This document shows positions 7,684 through 16,606 of a stretch of 39,809 nucleotides of DNA, piece after piece. Source of the DNA: Acidobacteria bacterium CG_4_9_14_3_um_filter_49_7 (GTDB lineage Bacteria > Acidobacteriota > Holophagae > Thermotomaculales > Thermotomaculaceae). Every line of letters starts with the position of its first letter. Within the stretch, counting starts at the first letter, position 1. The position numbers and the translations under genes are program-made. The notes below the pieces were generated by a model. That model saw nothing but the letters and a program-made list of their open reading frames with translations, was not told the origin of the DNA and did no database searches. Where the stretch lies: assembly GCA_002789615.1 (NCBI GenBank), contig PFTO01000166.1:7883-47691 (forward strand). The letters are read 5' to 3'.

Positions 7684-8134
7684 CACGATCTGGCCGGGAA
7701 AAACCCGGAACCGTCACCTGAAGGATCTGGAAGATGATTACCTGAATCGGGTGAATCGGTTTAATCGCGTGGAGCGCGTGGCCCTTAGGGAGAGTCGGGA
7801 AACAGATGCCGTTCGCCGTACTGCAGCAGAAACTATCGGTTTTTTGAATCATCTATCCACAGGGGACGACCCGATTTTGGTGGATGAAGGGGGGAAACGG
7901 ATGACATCCCGTGAGTTTGCAAATTTCATTGAAAAAAAGCTGACCTACGGCAGTCATGATCCGTTGTTCATGGTGGGAGGAGAAAACGGTTTCGGCACGG
8001 AAATTCGGGAAAAAGGATTTGAATCCATTTCGCTTTCTCCTATGACTCTAACCCATGAGTGGGCACGATGCCTGTTGCTGGAACAGCTGTATCGGGCTTT
8101 TACTATCATCCGGAACATCCGGTACCAGAGGTAA
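7673..8134 (+). CDS. rlmH: 23S rRNA (pseudouridine1915-N3)-methyltransferase RlmH
   Basis: The 153-residue SPOUT-fold protein opens MKISTIWPGKTR. The SAM-binding knot region is GGENGFG, and LSPMTLTHEWARCLLLEQLYRA matches the family C-terminus. It methylates pseudouridine 1915 in helix 69 of 23S rRNA. The usual ending PYH-K/R is here NIRYQR, so the conserved Tyr is kept but Pro and His are not. It overlaps rsfS by 11 bases, and the next gene starts 3 bases after its stop. Confidence 0.93.
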   Translation: MKISTIWPGKTRNRHLKDLEDDYLNRVNRFNRVERVALRESRETDAVRRTAAETIGFLNHLSTGDDPILVDEGGKRMTSREFANFIEKKLTYGSHDPLFMVGGENGFGTEIREKGFESISLSPMTLTHEWARCLLLEQLYRAFTIIRNIRYQR

Positions 8135-8137
8135 ACC

Positions 8138-9415
8138 ATGAAATTCCGTACCATTGTCCTGATTTCACTCATTGTGTTGATTCTGATTTTCATCAGCGCG
8201 GCAATTTACATGAACGAAGAGCTCTTGAAAACTTCGTTTCAGCTGCCTGCCGGCCTGGAATTGGATCTGGATCGGGTTCTGATTCTCATATTTTTTGCCG
8301 GGACTCTTGGTGCGTTCTTAATGTACCGGTCAATTCGCCTGGCCACCAACCTTACCTGGCGTTCCAGTCGTCACTTTATCCTCGCACTGAACCACCTGTA
8401 TGCGAACAGCTACGAAGAGGCATTTGAAGAGATCCAGAAAGCGTACCGTAAATCTGAAAATAATTATGACATTCTTATGACCATGGGCGTCATTCACAAA
8501 CGGCTGGGGCAGTTTGAAGATGCCGCAATCGCTTTCCGGAAGGCATTCCATAAGAAGGCGACGGTCCAGGCCTTCCTTAAACTGCTGGACGTGCTGCCGG
8601 AATCGAACCTGGAATCGGATCACCGTGAACTGTTAAAACTGGTGCAAAAAATACGGAAGGAATCCAGGACAACGGCGTATCGGGCTCTTTTGAATTATCT
8701 GGAACAATCCGGAGACTGGGTTCGTGCAGTCAAAGTTTACTGGAAGGGGAGAAAGGAAGATTCCGAAACTTTCCCGGAAATGGAAGGCGCTGAAATCCGC
8801 TACGAACTTGGGAAAACAAGGGAATCTGAACATATCCTGAAAGAACTGATCTCCGATTTTCCGGATTTCGCACCTGCCTACGTTCGCTATGGACAGCTGC
8901 TGCGCAAGAAGGGCAAAATCAAAGAAATGCTCGAGGTAATGAGGCAGGGATTTTCACGCACCCATATTGTTGTTTTTTTGAAGATGATTGAAGATGCCCT
9001 CCTGGAACAGGGAAATCCGGAAGCCGCAGTGGAAGAGCTGGGGCATGTTGTCCTCAATGAAAATCACCATGTCCTGGCAAGGTTTTACCTGGGAAAACTC
9101 TATTATCGGCTGGAAATGCTGGAAAAGGCAAGGGAGATTTTTGAAAATATCGAAGGGGAAGTGGCGTACATCCCGGCCCTGACCTATTATCTGGCTCGCA
9201 TTTATCACAGAAAAGGGGAACACCATACGGCGGTCCACTACCTCGAGCAACTGGTTGAGCAGGCTCATCTTCTGGAATTTCGTTTCCACTGTAACAAGTG
9301 CGAGACACCGCTCAATGAGTGGACGGAGCGGTGTCCGCAATGTGGCTGTATCAATTCAGTCCAGATGATTTTTGAGGAGCTGAAGTCTGATTCCACACCC
9401 ATTTTCATGCTGTAG
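8138..9415 (+). CDS. LapA-LapB-like fusion: two-helix membrane anchor, TPR repeats and C-terminal zinc ribbon
   Basis: The product has 425 residues. Residues 1-70 hold two membrane helices separated by a short polar hairpin, laid out like LapA (DUF1049). The middle (about 85-370) is a TPR array. The C-terminus carries a rubredoxin-type zinc site with Cys385, Cys388, Cys399 and Cys402. The TPR plus rubredoxin-like end is the LapB (YciM) architecture. In E. coli, lapA and lapB are separate adjacent genes, and LapB delivers LpxC to FtsH to limit lipid A synthesis. The anchor here looks like LapA rather than the single helix of LapB, so I read this as a fusion. AGAGGT precedes the ATG, 3 bases after the rlmH stop. 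The LapB part is well supported; the LapA part rests on topology and pattern. Confidence 0.8.
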   Translation: MKFRTIVLISLIVLILIFISAAIYMNEELLKTSFQLPAGLELDLDRVLILIFFAGTLGAFLMYRSIRLATNLTWRSSRHFILALNHLYANSYEEAFEEIQKAYRKSENNYDILMTMGVIHKRLGQFEDAAIAFRKAFHKKATVQAFLKLLDVLPESNLESDHRELLKLVQKIRKESRTTAYRALLNYLEQSGDWVRAVKVYWKGRKEDSETFPEMEGAEIRYELGKTRESEHILKELISDFPDFAPAYVRYGQLLRKKGKIKEMLEVMRQGFSRTHIVVFLKMIEDALLEQGNPEAAVEELGHVVLNENHHVLARFYLGKLYYRLEMLEKAREIFENIEGEVAYIPALTYYLARIYHRKGEHHTAVHYLEQLVEQAHLLEFRFHCNKCETPLNEWTERCPQCGCINSVQMIFEELKSDSTPIFML

Positions 9416-9429
9416 AGTCTTTGAGCGTA

Positions 9430-9438
9430 TGCTAAAAT
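9430..9438 (+). promoter_or_regulatory. Possible extended -10 promoter of yebC-ruvC
   Basis: TGC followed by TAAAAT (9433-9438) forms an extended -10 without a recognisable -35. The leader to the yebC ATG would be about 35 bases. Confidence 0.35.
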
Positions 9439-9479
9439 TGAGAAGATAAATTGAAGGGCACCATGTAAATGGAGGAAAT

Positions 9480-10220
9480 ATGTCTGGACACAGTAAATGG
9501 GCAAATATCAAACACAAAAAAGGCCGTGAAGACGTCAAGCGCGGGAAGATTTTTACTCGCCTGATTAAAGAAATTACTATTGCAGCGAGGCTGGGTGGCG
9601 GAGATGAAAGCGCCAATCCCCGGTTGAGAAGCGCGATTGCGACCGGAAAAGCCGCAAACATGCCGGCAGATAACATCAAACGGGCCATCATGAAAGGAAC
9701 CGGTGAGCTGGAAGGTGTCAGTTACGAAGAAGCCACCTATGAAGGCTATGGTCCCGGAGGTGTTGCAGTGATTGTCGAATGCCTGACAGACAACCGCAAC
9801 CGCACCACTCCCGAAATTCGTCATCTCTTTGGAAAATACAACGGAAATCTCGGCGAAAATGGTTCAGTGTCCTGGATGTTTAATCGGAAAGGCAACATCA
9901 CCATTGAAAAAGAAAAGATTGATGAAGAAGCCCTGTTTGAAATCGTGGTGGACAATGGTGGTGAGGATGTGTTGGATGAAGGTGAAACCTGGGGCGTGTA
10001 CAGCGAAGTGGAAGAATTCGAAAACGTCAGAGAAGCACTGGAAAACGCAGGCGTCGAGATGCGGGAGGCCTGCCTGTCCATGATTCCCACTACAACCACT
10101 CAGGTTGAAGGAAAGAAATTGCAATCTATGTTAAAGCTGTTGGATGCTTTTGAAGACCATGAAGATGTGCAGAATGTCTGGTCAAACATGGATTTTGATG
10201 AGGCAGAACTGGAAGACTAG
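9480..10220 (+). CDS. yebC: YebC/TACO1 family translation or transcription factor
   Basis: The 246-residue product opens with the signature MSGHSKWANIKHKKG and carries NMPADNIKRAI and YEGYGPGGVA. It has the usual length. YebC proteins were long annotated as DNA-binding regulators; several family members are now linked to relief of ribosome stalling. GGAGGAAAT precedes the ATG. Its stop directly abuts the ruvC start, the classic yebC-ruvC pairing. Confidence 0.95.
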   Translation: MSGHSKWANIKHKKGREDVKRGKIFTRLIKEITIAARLGGGDESANPRLRSAIATGKAANMPADNIKRAIMKGTGELEGVSYEEATYEGYGPGGVAVIVECLTDNRNRTTPEIRHLFGKYNGNLGENGSVSWMFNRKGNITIEKEKIDEEALFEIVVDNGGEDVLDEGETWGVYSEVEEFENVREALENAGVEMREACLSMIPTTTTQVEGKKLQSMLKLLDAFEDHEDVQNVWSNMDFDEAELED

Positions 10221-10700
10221 ATGAGAATTATCGGCATTGATCCCGGCACAACATGTACCGGTATCGGAATCGTGGATAGTGACCAAAGGGGAGAATGCTC
10301 CCCTGTTTTTTTTACCGGTTTTCGATTCAAGTCCAGGGACCTCTCCATAATTCTGCCTGACTTCTTCAATCGACTGAACGAAATTCTGGAAACCTACCAG
10401 CCCGGTGCTGCCGCAATTGAAGACATCTTCACCGGTGTTAATGTGAAATCAACTGTAAAACTGGCCCACCTCAGGGGAACGGCAATCGCGGTACTGGGCC
10501 TGAAAGATATTTCCGTGGCCGCCTATGCCCCCCGATCCGTAAAAAAAGCCATCGCAGGGTACGGACAGGCAGACAAGGAACAGTTGCGGTTCCTGGTTGA
10601 AACTCAGTTGGGCATCACCTTGGGAAAAGCACCGCTGGATGTATCAGACGCACTGGCAATTGCTCTCTGTCACGCCCAGCACCTGGCATTCGGAACGTGA
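10221..10700 (+). CDS. ruvC: Holliday junction resolvase RuvC
   Basis: The 159-residue endonuclease opens MRIIGIDPGTTCTG. The four acidic metal-binding residues are present: Asp7, Glu67 (AIEDIF), Asp140 and Asp143 (DVSDALAIALCH). RuvC resolves four-way junctions after RuvAB branch migration. ruvA and ruvB do not follow here, so they must lie elsewhere. It is the last gene of the + strand run. Confidence 0.96.
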   Translation: MRIIGIDPGTTCTGIGIVDSDQRGECSPVFFTGFRFKSRDLSIILPDFFNRLNEILETYQPGAAAIEDIFTGVNVKSTVKLAHLRGTAIAVLGLKDISVAAYAPRSVKKAIAGYGQADKEQLRFLVETQLGITLGKAPLDVSDALAIALCHAQHLAFGT

Positions 10701-11013
10701 TTGGAAAAGGCTGAGTGGAAGGTAAGGTTGAGGTTGAGTGCCGGATACTTTTCGGGAAAGACAGAAAACCGGATACAACTGATTCTTTTCTACGCCGACA
10801 CGAAAAACGCCCACGGAGGAGGCCAGAATTCAACACAAAGTCACAAAGACACAAAGGTCAGATAAAATTAAGAAAAAAATGAGGTACGGACAAGATTCAG
10901 AAGGGACGTGGAATCGCAAACTCCCTTGCTTTCCTGCTCCCACGCCCATTCTTATTCGGTCAGAACACGGAACACAGGTGCCGGAGGCGCACAGAACACT
11001 TCTATACACAACG
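10701..11013. other. Intergenic region with degenerate repeats, no gene seen
   Basis: This convergent gap between ruvC and the EAL gene holds low-complexity words: AGGTTGAGGTTGAG near 10723, three CACAAAG-type repeats near 10834-10855, and CGGTCAGAACAC (10957-10968) followed by two more GAACAC words. The last is related to the repeats at 390-540 and 39522-39542. No coding frame or strong terminator was found. Confidence 0.6.
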
Positions 11014-12996
11014 CTATTGGGCAGGTAGTTCCTCGATGGGAACCGGCGGACTGAAGTAGTTTCCCTGACCCATCTTGACACCCATAGCCAGCAGCCGTTG
11101 GGATATGCGGCGGGTTTCCACGTACTCCGGAATGGCCTTCAATCGCAAAGCATCAGACATCCGAATGATTGTATTCACCACCTTGTATGTTTCCTGGGAT
11201 TCTTCCATCTGTCGGACCATTTCTCCGTCCACTTTCAGGTAGCCCACAGCACCACTCTCGGAGAGCGAGGCCACAGTGTGCAGTGAGGAATAGCCGGTAC
11301 CGAAGTCGTCAATCGCAAAACGAATTCCATAATTTTCGTTAATAAAACGGATTACATCCACGTTTTCAAGTACCGCCTGTTCTGTTAATTCAACAGTTAA
11401 AGAAAGACCGGCACTCTTCAGCTCCCGAACCGTATTTTTCAGGATATTTCTGAAGGTGGCCGACTTCAGGGAATAGGGACTGACGTTCAGGAAAATTTTA
11501 TCCGTAATGCTTCGTATCCTGTCCTGATATTCACAAATTTTCTCAAAAACCAGGGAATCCAGTTTCAGAATCATTCCCAGATCATAAACAGTCTGGATAA
11601 AATCTTTTGCTGAAATCACCGCATCCGGTGTAACAATCCTTGCAAGTGCTTCCAGGTTGTACACTTCCCGACTTTCCATCATGACAACGGGCTGGAAATG
11701 AAGTTGAATATTCTTCTCATTCAATGTACTTTGGACAAACTGGATCTGTTGATAATTTCGGATAATTCCGCTGATTACGGCCCGTTTATCTTCCGCGTCA
11801 AGGCAATAGAACCCGTCTTCAGCCAGGGATGCCCGGGTTATAACAAAGGCCAGCACTTTCTTGATCAAATCCCTGGAGAGGTTCTCCCCCTTCCGAAATC
11901 CGACCGTTGCAACGGACACGTGGAATCCGATTGTATTCTCCTCAAAAGATATACTTTCTTCTTCCAGGCGAACCTTCAGCCTGCGTATCTGACCCTCCAG
12001 TTTCATACCGAATCGATCCGTATGAAAGATGTATAATCTGCCCGGTCGACCCTCAACGTAAAAACCTTTGGAGGATGAAGTGGCAAGGGCATTGTCAATG
12101 TGATTTTTAATCTTCTCCAGAACAATATTTTTTACCGTATCTCCCCAGATTCGGGTCAACGCGTCAAATTTTTCAACTGAAAGAACCGTGACATGGGAGA
12201 CTTCCCCCTCCGACACTGCCAGATGAAGAAAATCCACGAGACGCTTCTCTCTGTTCTGCACAAAAGAGAGATAGAGATCACCCAGCGTATGTAGAAAATA
12301 GAGAGTCTTCTTCCCCAATTCCTTTGCCAGAATAAACATCTGCAGGTAGTTCCGGGATCTCATATCCTGAGTCATGGAGACAGCCAGTTGTTGGATTGCA
12401 CGATGAAGAATCTGGACCCACTCAATCTCATCTCCAAGAAGAAGACGAGTCTCCGGTTTGGAAAGCCAGCCATCCAGCTCGGCTCGAATCGTATTATCGG
12501 TCCCTGCTGCATACCTCTTATCTTCACGTATAGACTGGATAGTGGCCTGAACCCACCTCATGTGAGGACTGATATCCATCTTGTCCTTGAATTCCGACAT
12601 GAACACATGTTCCAGTTCATCCAGGTCCTTCAGAAGGTAGCCTTTCGTCACAAAATTTTTCAGGTCGTCAAAAAACTCACCCACCTGATTCCAGTATCTA
12701 TCCAACATTCCCAGTTCAGAGAGCGCAGAGAGAAAGCCCTGGTGAAAGAAGTTCAAAACAGCAATCAAATTTGCAACCGGTGAACCGGACTGGTAGTACT
12801 GATACCCCAAACCCTGAAATTCTCTTTCCCTTCTGTCAGTGGATTGCCCGACAGCTGAAAGCATTGCTTCTTTTACTTCTGAGACAATCGCCATAGCCCC
12901 ACTCTCGGACGAGCCGTCCACAATACAGCAATCAAGGACTTCACCCGGCTGACTGGACTCTATAAATTTTCTGAAAAGGCTCTCCAGTTCTTTCAA
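11014..12996 (-). CDS. EAL-domain c-di-GMP phosphodiesterase with degenerate GGDEF-like region
   Basis: The 660-residue cytoplasmic protein has no signal peptide or membrane helix. Residues 1 to about 250 are a helical sensory region I do not recognise. About 255-410 looks like a GGDEF fold without the GGDEF motif. The EAL domain spans about 425-655: Glu449 in the EAL motif, NVSP, ELTE, Asp563-Asp564 in DDFGTGYSSL, a Lys-Val-Asp segment, and PEYVET in place of the usual AEGVET. The metal and catalytic residues appear kept, so hydrolysis of c-di-GMP is plausible. The gene stands alone on its strand. TATACT (complement of 13026-13031) could be its -10 box. Confidence 0.85.
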   Translation of the reverse strand: MKELESLFRKFIESSQPGEVLDCCIVDGSSESGAMAIVSEVKEAMLSAVGQSTDRREREFQGLGYQYYQSGSPVANLIAVLNFFHQGFLSALSELGMLDRYWNQVGEFFDDLKNFVTKGYLLKDLDELEHVFMSEFKDKMDISPHMRWVQATIQSIREDKRYAAGTDNTIRAELDGWLSKPETRLLLGDEIEWVQILHRAIQQLAVSMTQDMRSRNYLQMFILAKELGKKTLYFLHTLGDLYLSFVQNREKRLVDFLHLAVSEGEVSHVTVLSVEKFDALTRIWGDTVKNIVLEKIKNHIDNALATSSSKGFYVEGRPGRLYIFHTDRFGMKLEGQIRRLKVRLEEESISFEENTIGFHVSVATVGFRKGENLSRDLIKKVLAFVITRASLAEDGFYCLDAEDKRAVISGIIRNYQQIQFVQSTLNEKNIQLHFQPVVMMESREVYNLEALARIVTPDAVISAKDFIQTVYDLGMILKLDSLVFEKICEYQDRIRSITDKIFLNVSPYSLKSATFRNILKNTVRELKSAGLSLTVELTEQAVLENVDVIRFINENYGIRFAIDDFGTGYSSLHTVASLSESGAVGYLKVDGEMVRQMEESQETYKVVNTIIRMSDALRLKAIPEYVETRRISQRLLAMGVKMGQGNYFSPPVPIEELPAQ

Positions 12997-13244
12997 AATA
13001 GCCTTCCACTATCATATTTTGTAACAGTATACCAGAATTGGCCCCATGGAAGAAAAATGAGTCATAAGAAATTCCGTTCCTGATCTTACCTCTTTTTTGA
13101 TAGAGTCAAATCATTCTGTCGATATAACCCCTGATGAGCATCTTAGGGAATCCGGTTGAACACTGCTGTGATATGATAAACATGGGAATTTACCGTGGGT
13201 TTAATGATTTGTCTGAAAGGCCCAACATCGAGAGGAGGATACCC

Positions 13245-14318
13245 GTGGGGTGGTTGATTTTTTACACACTTTTGGCTCTCGTCGTGTCATTCGCATGCTC
13301 TATCCTTGAGGCCACGCTTCTCAGCATTACACCAGCATTTGTCGCCACCAGTAGTGCGAACTTCCCTCACCTTGCAGAACGATTGAAACGGCTGAAGAAA
13401 GATGTGGAAAAACCCCTGTCCGCCATCCTCAGCCTCAACACCATTGCAAACACCTTAGGCGCTGCCGGAGTCGGTGCCGAAGCCGCATTTGTATTTGGAA
13501 GCCGATACGTGGGCATCACATCTGCCATCCTGACATTACTCATACTTTATGTTGCGGAAATTATTCCGAAGAGCCTCGGGGCGAATCACTGGAAGAAACT
13601 GGCACCTGTAGCCGCTTATGTGCTGCCGGTCCTGATCACCATCCTGGCTCCCCTGGTCTGGCTTGCCATGCTCATCGCCAGGCGGTTGAGAAAGCGGGGG
13701 TCCCTGCATCATGTCACTTCCCGTGAAGAACTATCGGCACTGGCGCAAATCGGCGCCACCTCAGGCGCAATAGACAACATGGAATCTACGCTTCTTCAGA
13801 ACATGCTCCACTTTTCCTCACTGAAGGTCAGTGCGATCATGACTCCACGTACTGTCGTTTTTGCAATTCAGCAAAATCAGCTTGTATCTGACACAATCAA
13901 TTCCCATCCTGATCTACCTTTTTCCCGAATCCCAATCTTCGGAGAAGATATTGACGATACAGTTGGTTTTGTCCTGAAAAATGATATTCTCATGGCACTC
14001 ATAAAGGGCGAAGGGGATCGCTCACTGTACGAATTCTACCGTGAAATCCCCACTGTTCCGGATTTTCTTCCGCTTTTCCCTCTCTTTGAGCAATTGACAG
14101 GATCCAGAGAACATATCGCTCTGGTTGTGGATGAATATGGTGGTGTTGAAGGTATCGTTACACTGGAAGACGTAATCGAAACATTGCTGGGACTGGAAAT
14201 CATGGACGAGCTGGACCAGGAAGAGGACATGCAGAAAGTAGCATTGAAGCTGCGGGAACGACGCCGGAAACGCCTGGAGGCAAACCGCCCCGCATCCGGA
14301 AATCCGGAAACATTGTAG
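13245..14318 (+). CDS. CNNM-domain membrane protein with CBS pair (CorC/HlyC-like family)
   Basis: I chose the GTG at 13245 because AGAGGAGG (13231-13238) lies 6 bases upstream and the protein then begins directly in its first helix. An upstream ATG at 13134 would add 37 polar residues with no ribosome site. The 357-residue protein has the CNNM transmembrane domain (about 1-165), including LNTIANTLGAAGVG and VAEIIPKSLG, then two CBS domains (about 195-325) with IMTPRT and VVDEYGGVEGIVTLEDVIE. The family includes Mg/Co-related transporters and the bacterial CNNM Mg exporters. The C-terminal CorC_HlyC domain is absent, replaced by a short basic tail. Confidence 0.9.
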   Translation: MGWLIFYTLLALVVSFACSILEATLLSITPAFVATSSANFPHLAERLKRLKKDVEKPLSAILSLNTIANTLGAAGVGAEAAFVFGSRYVGITSAILTLLILYVAEIIPKSLGANHWKKLAPVAAYVLPVLITILAPLVWLAMLIARRLRKRGSLHHVTSREELSALAQIGATSGAIDNMESTLLQNMLHFSSLKVSAIMTPRTVVFAIQQNQLVSDTINSHPDLPFSRIPIFGEDIDDTVGFVLKNDILMALIKGEGDRSLYEFYREIPTVPDFLPLFPLFEQLTGSREHIALVVDEYGGVEGIVTLEDVIETLLGLEIMDELDQEEDMQKVALKLRERRRKRLEANRPASGNPETL

Positions 14319-14332
14319 AATCAGGTCAAGGT

Positions 14333-14821
14333 ATGAATGAATTCGATATTGAAATTATACAGAGAAAATTGAGAACGTGCGTCATGATATGGTTTTCTTT
14401 CATTGTCAGTATCTTATTCTATGCAGGGATCGTAGAGTGGATGCAGCGCAGGGCAACTGAAACTGTCACCGCACAAAACAACTCTCTTCATCCGATTCTT
14501 CTGGTTCTGGTTGCCATCTGTTTTCTGGCGGCGGGAATTTCAAAGTATCTTTTGTTAAGAATTCCAGCTGAAAAAATAAATCTGGATACCGAAACCCTTG
14601 CCGGTCGCCTGGTAACCGCATCCCTGGTTTCACTGGCCCTGTCGGAAGCTATCTGTCTGATGGGCTTTGCAGAGTATTTCATCTTGCGCAACTATAATTC
14701 ATTTTACCTGTTTTTCATTGTGGCAATGCTGGGAATGATCATGCATATGCCCCGCTACCCAAAATGGAAAACTTACCTGGAACAGATGACCGGAACCACT
14801 CTCCCAGAGGAACTACAGTAG
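14333..14821 (+). CDS. Four-helix inner-membrane protein of unknown function
   Basis: The 162-residue protein has four predicted membrane helices, around residues 18-36, 54-75, 90-112 and 120-138. The third carries ASLVSLALSEAICLMGF. Small four-helix proteins with this pattern are common uncharacterised products in related phyla; I cannot name a function. It starts 14 bases after the CNNM gene stop and is probably co-transcribed with it. It ends convergent with the STAS gene, 62 bases away. Confidence 0.75.
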   Translation: MNEFDIEIIQRKLRTCVMIWFSFIVSILFYAGIVEWMQRRATETVTAQNNSLHPILLVLVAICFLAAGISKYLLLRIPAEKINLDTETLAGRLVTASLVSLALSEAICLMGFAEYFILRNYNSFYLFFIVAMLGMIMHMPRYPKWKTYLEQMTGTTLPEELQ

Positions 14822-14883
14822 GCGTCGGAAAAACAGGGAATTGGCCATCGTTTCCCGATCTTCACTTAGACTCAACCTTGTCT

Positions 14884-15237
14884 CTACTTATCTGCAGAAA
14901 GAAAACTGGCTACCGCTTCCGATTCATCGGTAAACACTTCGAAGATGGAGAAGAGTTGAGCAATTTGAAGAATATCCTGTATTTTCTGCGAGATGTTCAA
15001 CAACTTCAACTGTCCGTTTTCCCTGTGTGCTTTGATGAGACAGCTCACCAGTTCTCCGGTACCTGAAGAATCAAGGTACGACACCCTGGCCATGTTCAAT
15101 ACAATTTGACGCTGACCTTCCTCTATAAGTTTTTCAATTCGCTTTCTGAGCGTGGTGTCTCCCGAACCAATGGTAATCTTGCCTTTCAAATTCAAGATTT
15201 TAACAGTAGAAACAGATTTTTCTTTTATTTCCAGCAT
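14884..15237 (-). CDS. STAS-domain anti-sigma factor antagonist (RsbV/SpoIIAA-like)
   Basis: The 117-residue single STAS domain carries YLDSSGTGELV, with Ser57/Ser58 at the phosphorylation site of SpoIIAA-type antagonists. Unphosphorylated antagonist would bind the partner kinase and free a sigma factor or other target. It begins 2 bases after the rsbW-like stop, with its ribosome site inside that gene's end, so the two are translationally coupled. It is the last gene of the hflK-hflC-rsbW-rsbV operon. No sigma factor or PP2C phosphatase is nearby. Confidence 0.9.
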   Translation of the reverse strand: MLEIKEKSVSTVKILNLKGKITIGSGDTTLRKRIEKLIEEGQRQIVLNMARVSYLDSSGTGELVSCLIKAHRENGQLKLLNISQKIQDILQIAQLFSIFEVFTDESEAVASFLSADK

Positions 15238-15239
15238 AC

Positions 15240-15659
15240 TTACTCCCCCCTGAAATCTCTTTCCATAATCAATTTAAAGGAACCGGGTTTCCCTTGCGTG
15301 GAAACCCGGTCCATGGCATTTTGAATAAACAGAAAACCCCGCCCCGATGAGCGAAGCAGGTTTTCCGGAGCCGTGGGGTCCGGCATATTTTCCAGAACCA
15401 CGCCTTTCCCCCGATCCGAAACCGCAAATTTCATTCCCTTGCCGGTTGCTTCAATGGTGAATTCTACTGGGACTTCAGGGTTCTCTAAGTTTCCATGTCG
15501 AATGGCATTGACAAGCGCCTCCTGAATTCCAACCCAGCACCAGTACCGAAAGTCTTCTCCACCCGCATCAACTGCATCCATGAAATTGTCAAACGCCTGC
15601 TTCGTTGCGTCCAACAGCTTCAAGTTGGAGCTCAGTGTAACTTTCAGCCCAGTCCCCAT
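15240..15659 (-). CDS. Anti-sigma factor-type serine kinase (RsbW/SpoIIAB-like HATPase)
   Basis: The 139-residue GHKL ATPase domain has the N-box IQEALVNAIRHGN, the G1 box DRGKG and the G2 box SGRGFLFI. This architecture is the RsbW/SpoIIAB switch kinase, which phosphorylates a STAS antagonist and binds a sigma factor or other partner. The STAS partner is the next gene. AGGAGG precedes the ATG, and hflC ends 11 bases upstream. The target controlled by the pair is not in the window. Confidence 0.9.
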   Translation of the reverse strand: MGTGLKVTLSSNLKLLDATKQAFDNFMDAVDAGGEDFRYWCWVGIQEALVNAIRHGNLENPEVPVEFTIEATGKGMKFAVSDRGKGVVLENMPDPTAPENLLRSSGRGFLFIQNAMDRVSTQGKPGSFKLIMERDFRGE

Positions 15660-15670
15660 GATTCCTCCTG

Positions 15671-16606
15671 TTACTTATACCGTTTCATCAACTCATAGAA
15701 TTCGCTGTCTGTGGAAAGAATCAGTGTCTGTTCCGGTGAAGCAGTTGCCTTCAGCGCTTCCAGGCCCTTCAGGAACTTGTAAAGATTCTGGTCCTGAGAA
15801 TAGGTATCCGCATAGATTTTTGTTGCCTTAGCGTCTGCCTTTCCCTTAATCTCCTCAGACTTCCGATAGGCCTCCGATTGGATTCTTTCCAGTTCCCGCT
15901 GAGTTTTACCAATTATTTCCGCCTTTCTTCCCTGGCCTTCTGAGCGATACTGCTCAGCAATCCGTTGTCGCTCACTGATCATTCGCTCATAGACTTTGTA
16001 TCGTACGGATTTTTCATAGTTCAGGCGTTTGATGCGAAAATCAACCATCTCAATTCCGTAGGTGGGCGTCACTTTCCGGATTTTCTCAAGAATCAATTTG
16101 CTTATTTTTTCCCGACCGATATCCACATGAAAGTCCTGCTGGTCAACCGGTCCTGAACCGGCACTTATCGTCAGATTCATCGGCCGGTTGGTGGTACGAA
16201 CCACTTCAATCAGGTTGAATTTCGCCACATTTACCCGGGTTTCCCCGTCAATAATATCATCCAGACGTCCCATTGCACTCACTTCGTTCGTCATGGTCTC
16301 AAAAAACAACAGAGGCTCCGAAATCCGCCATCTCGCATAGGTGTCCACCCAGATATATTTTTTGTCCTTTGTGGTGATCTGATTGGCATCTCCATCCCAC
16401 TCAAGCCAGCGCTTATCAAAGAAATTTGCCTTCTGGATCAGAGGAATCTTGAAGTGAAGACCGGCATCTTTGATTGGATCACCCACTGGTTTTCCGAACT
16501 GAGTAATGACGACCTGCTGAGTTTCGTCCACTACAAAAACCCCGCCACTGGCCACAAATAGCACAACTATGACAATCGCTACGATCAATCCACCCGCGGC
16601 CTTCAT
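15671..16606 (-). CDS. hflC: FtsH protease modulator HflC (SPFH/band 7)
   Basis: The 311-residue protein has one N-terminal membrane helix (about 5-26), then the band 7 domain with VVDETQQVVITQFGKP and HFKIPLIQ. A long helical coil follows with RQRIAEQYRSEGQGRKAEI, typical of HflC. With HflK it forms the large periplasmic cage around the FtsH protease and limits its access to membrane substrates. The start ATGA overlaps the hflK stop. ftsH itself is not in the window. Confidence 0.95.
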   Translation of the reverse strand: MKAAGGLIVAIVIVVLFVASGGVFVVDETQQVVITQFGKPVGDPIKDAGLHFKIPLIQKANFFDKRWLEWDGDANQITTKDKKYIWVDTYARWRISEPLLFFETMTNEVSAMGRLDDIIDGETRVNVAKFNLIEVVRTTNRPMNLTISAGSGPVDQQDFHVDIGREKISKLILEKIRKVTPTYGIEMVDFRIKRLNYEKSVRYKVYERMISERQRIAEQYRSEGQGRKAEIIGKTQRELERIQSEAYRKSEEIKGKADAKATKIYADTYSQDQNLYKFLKGLEALKATASPEQTLILSTDSEFYELMKRYK

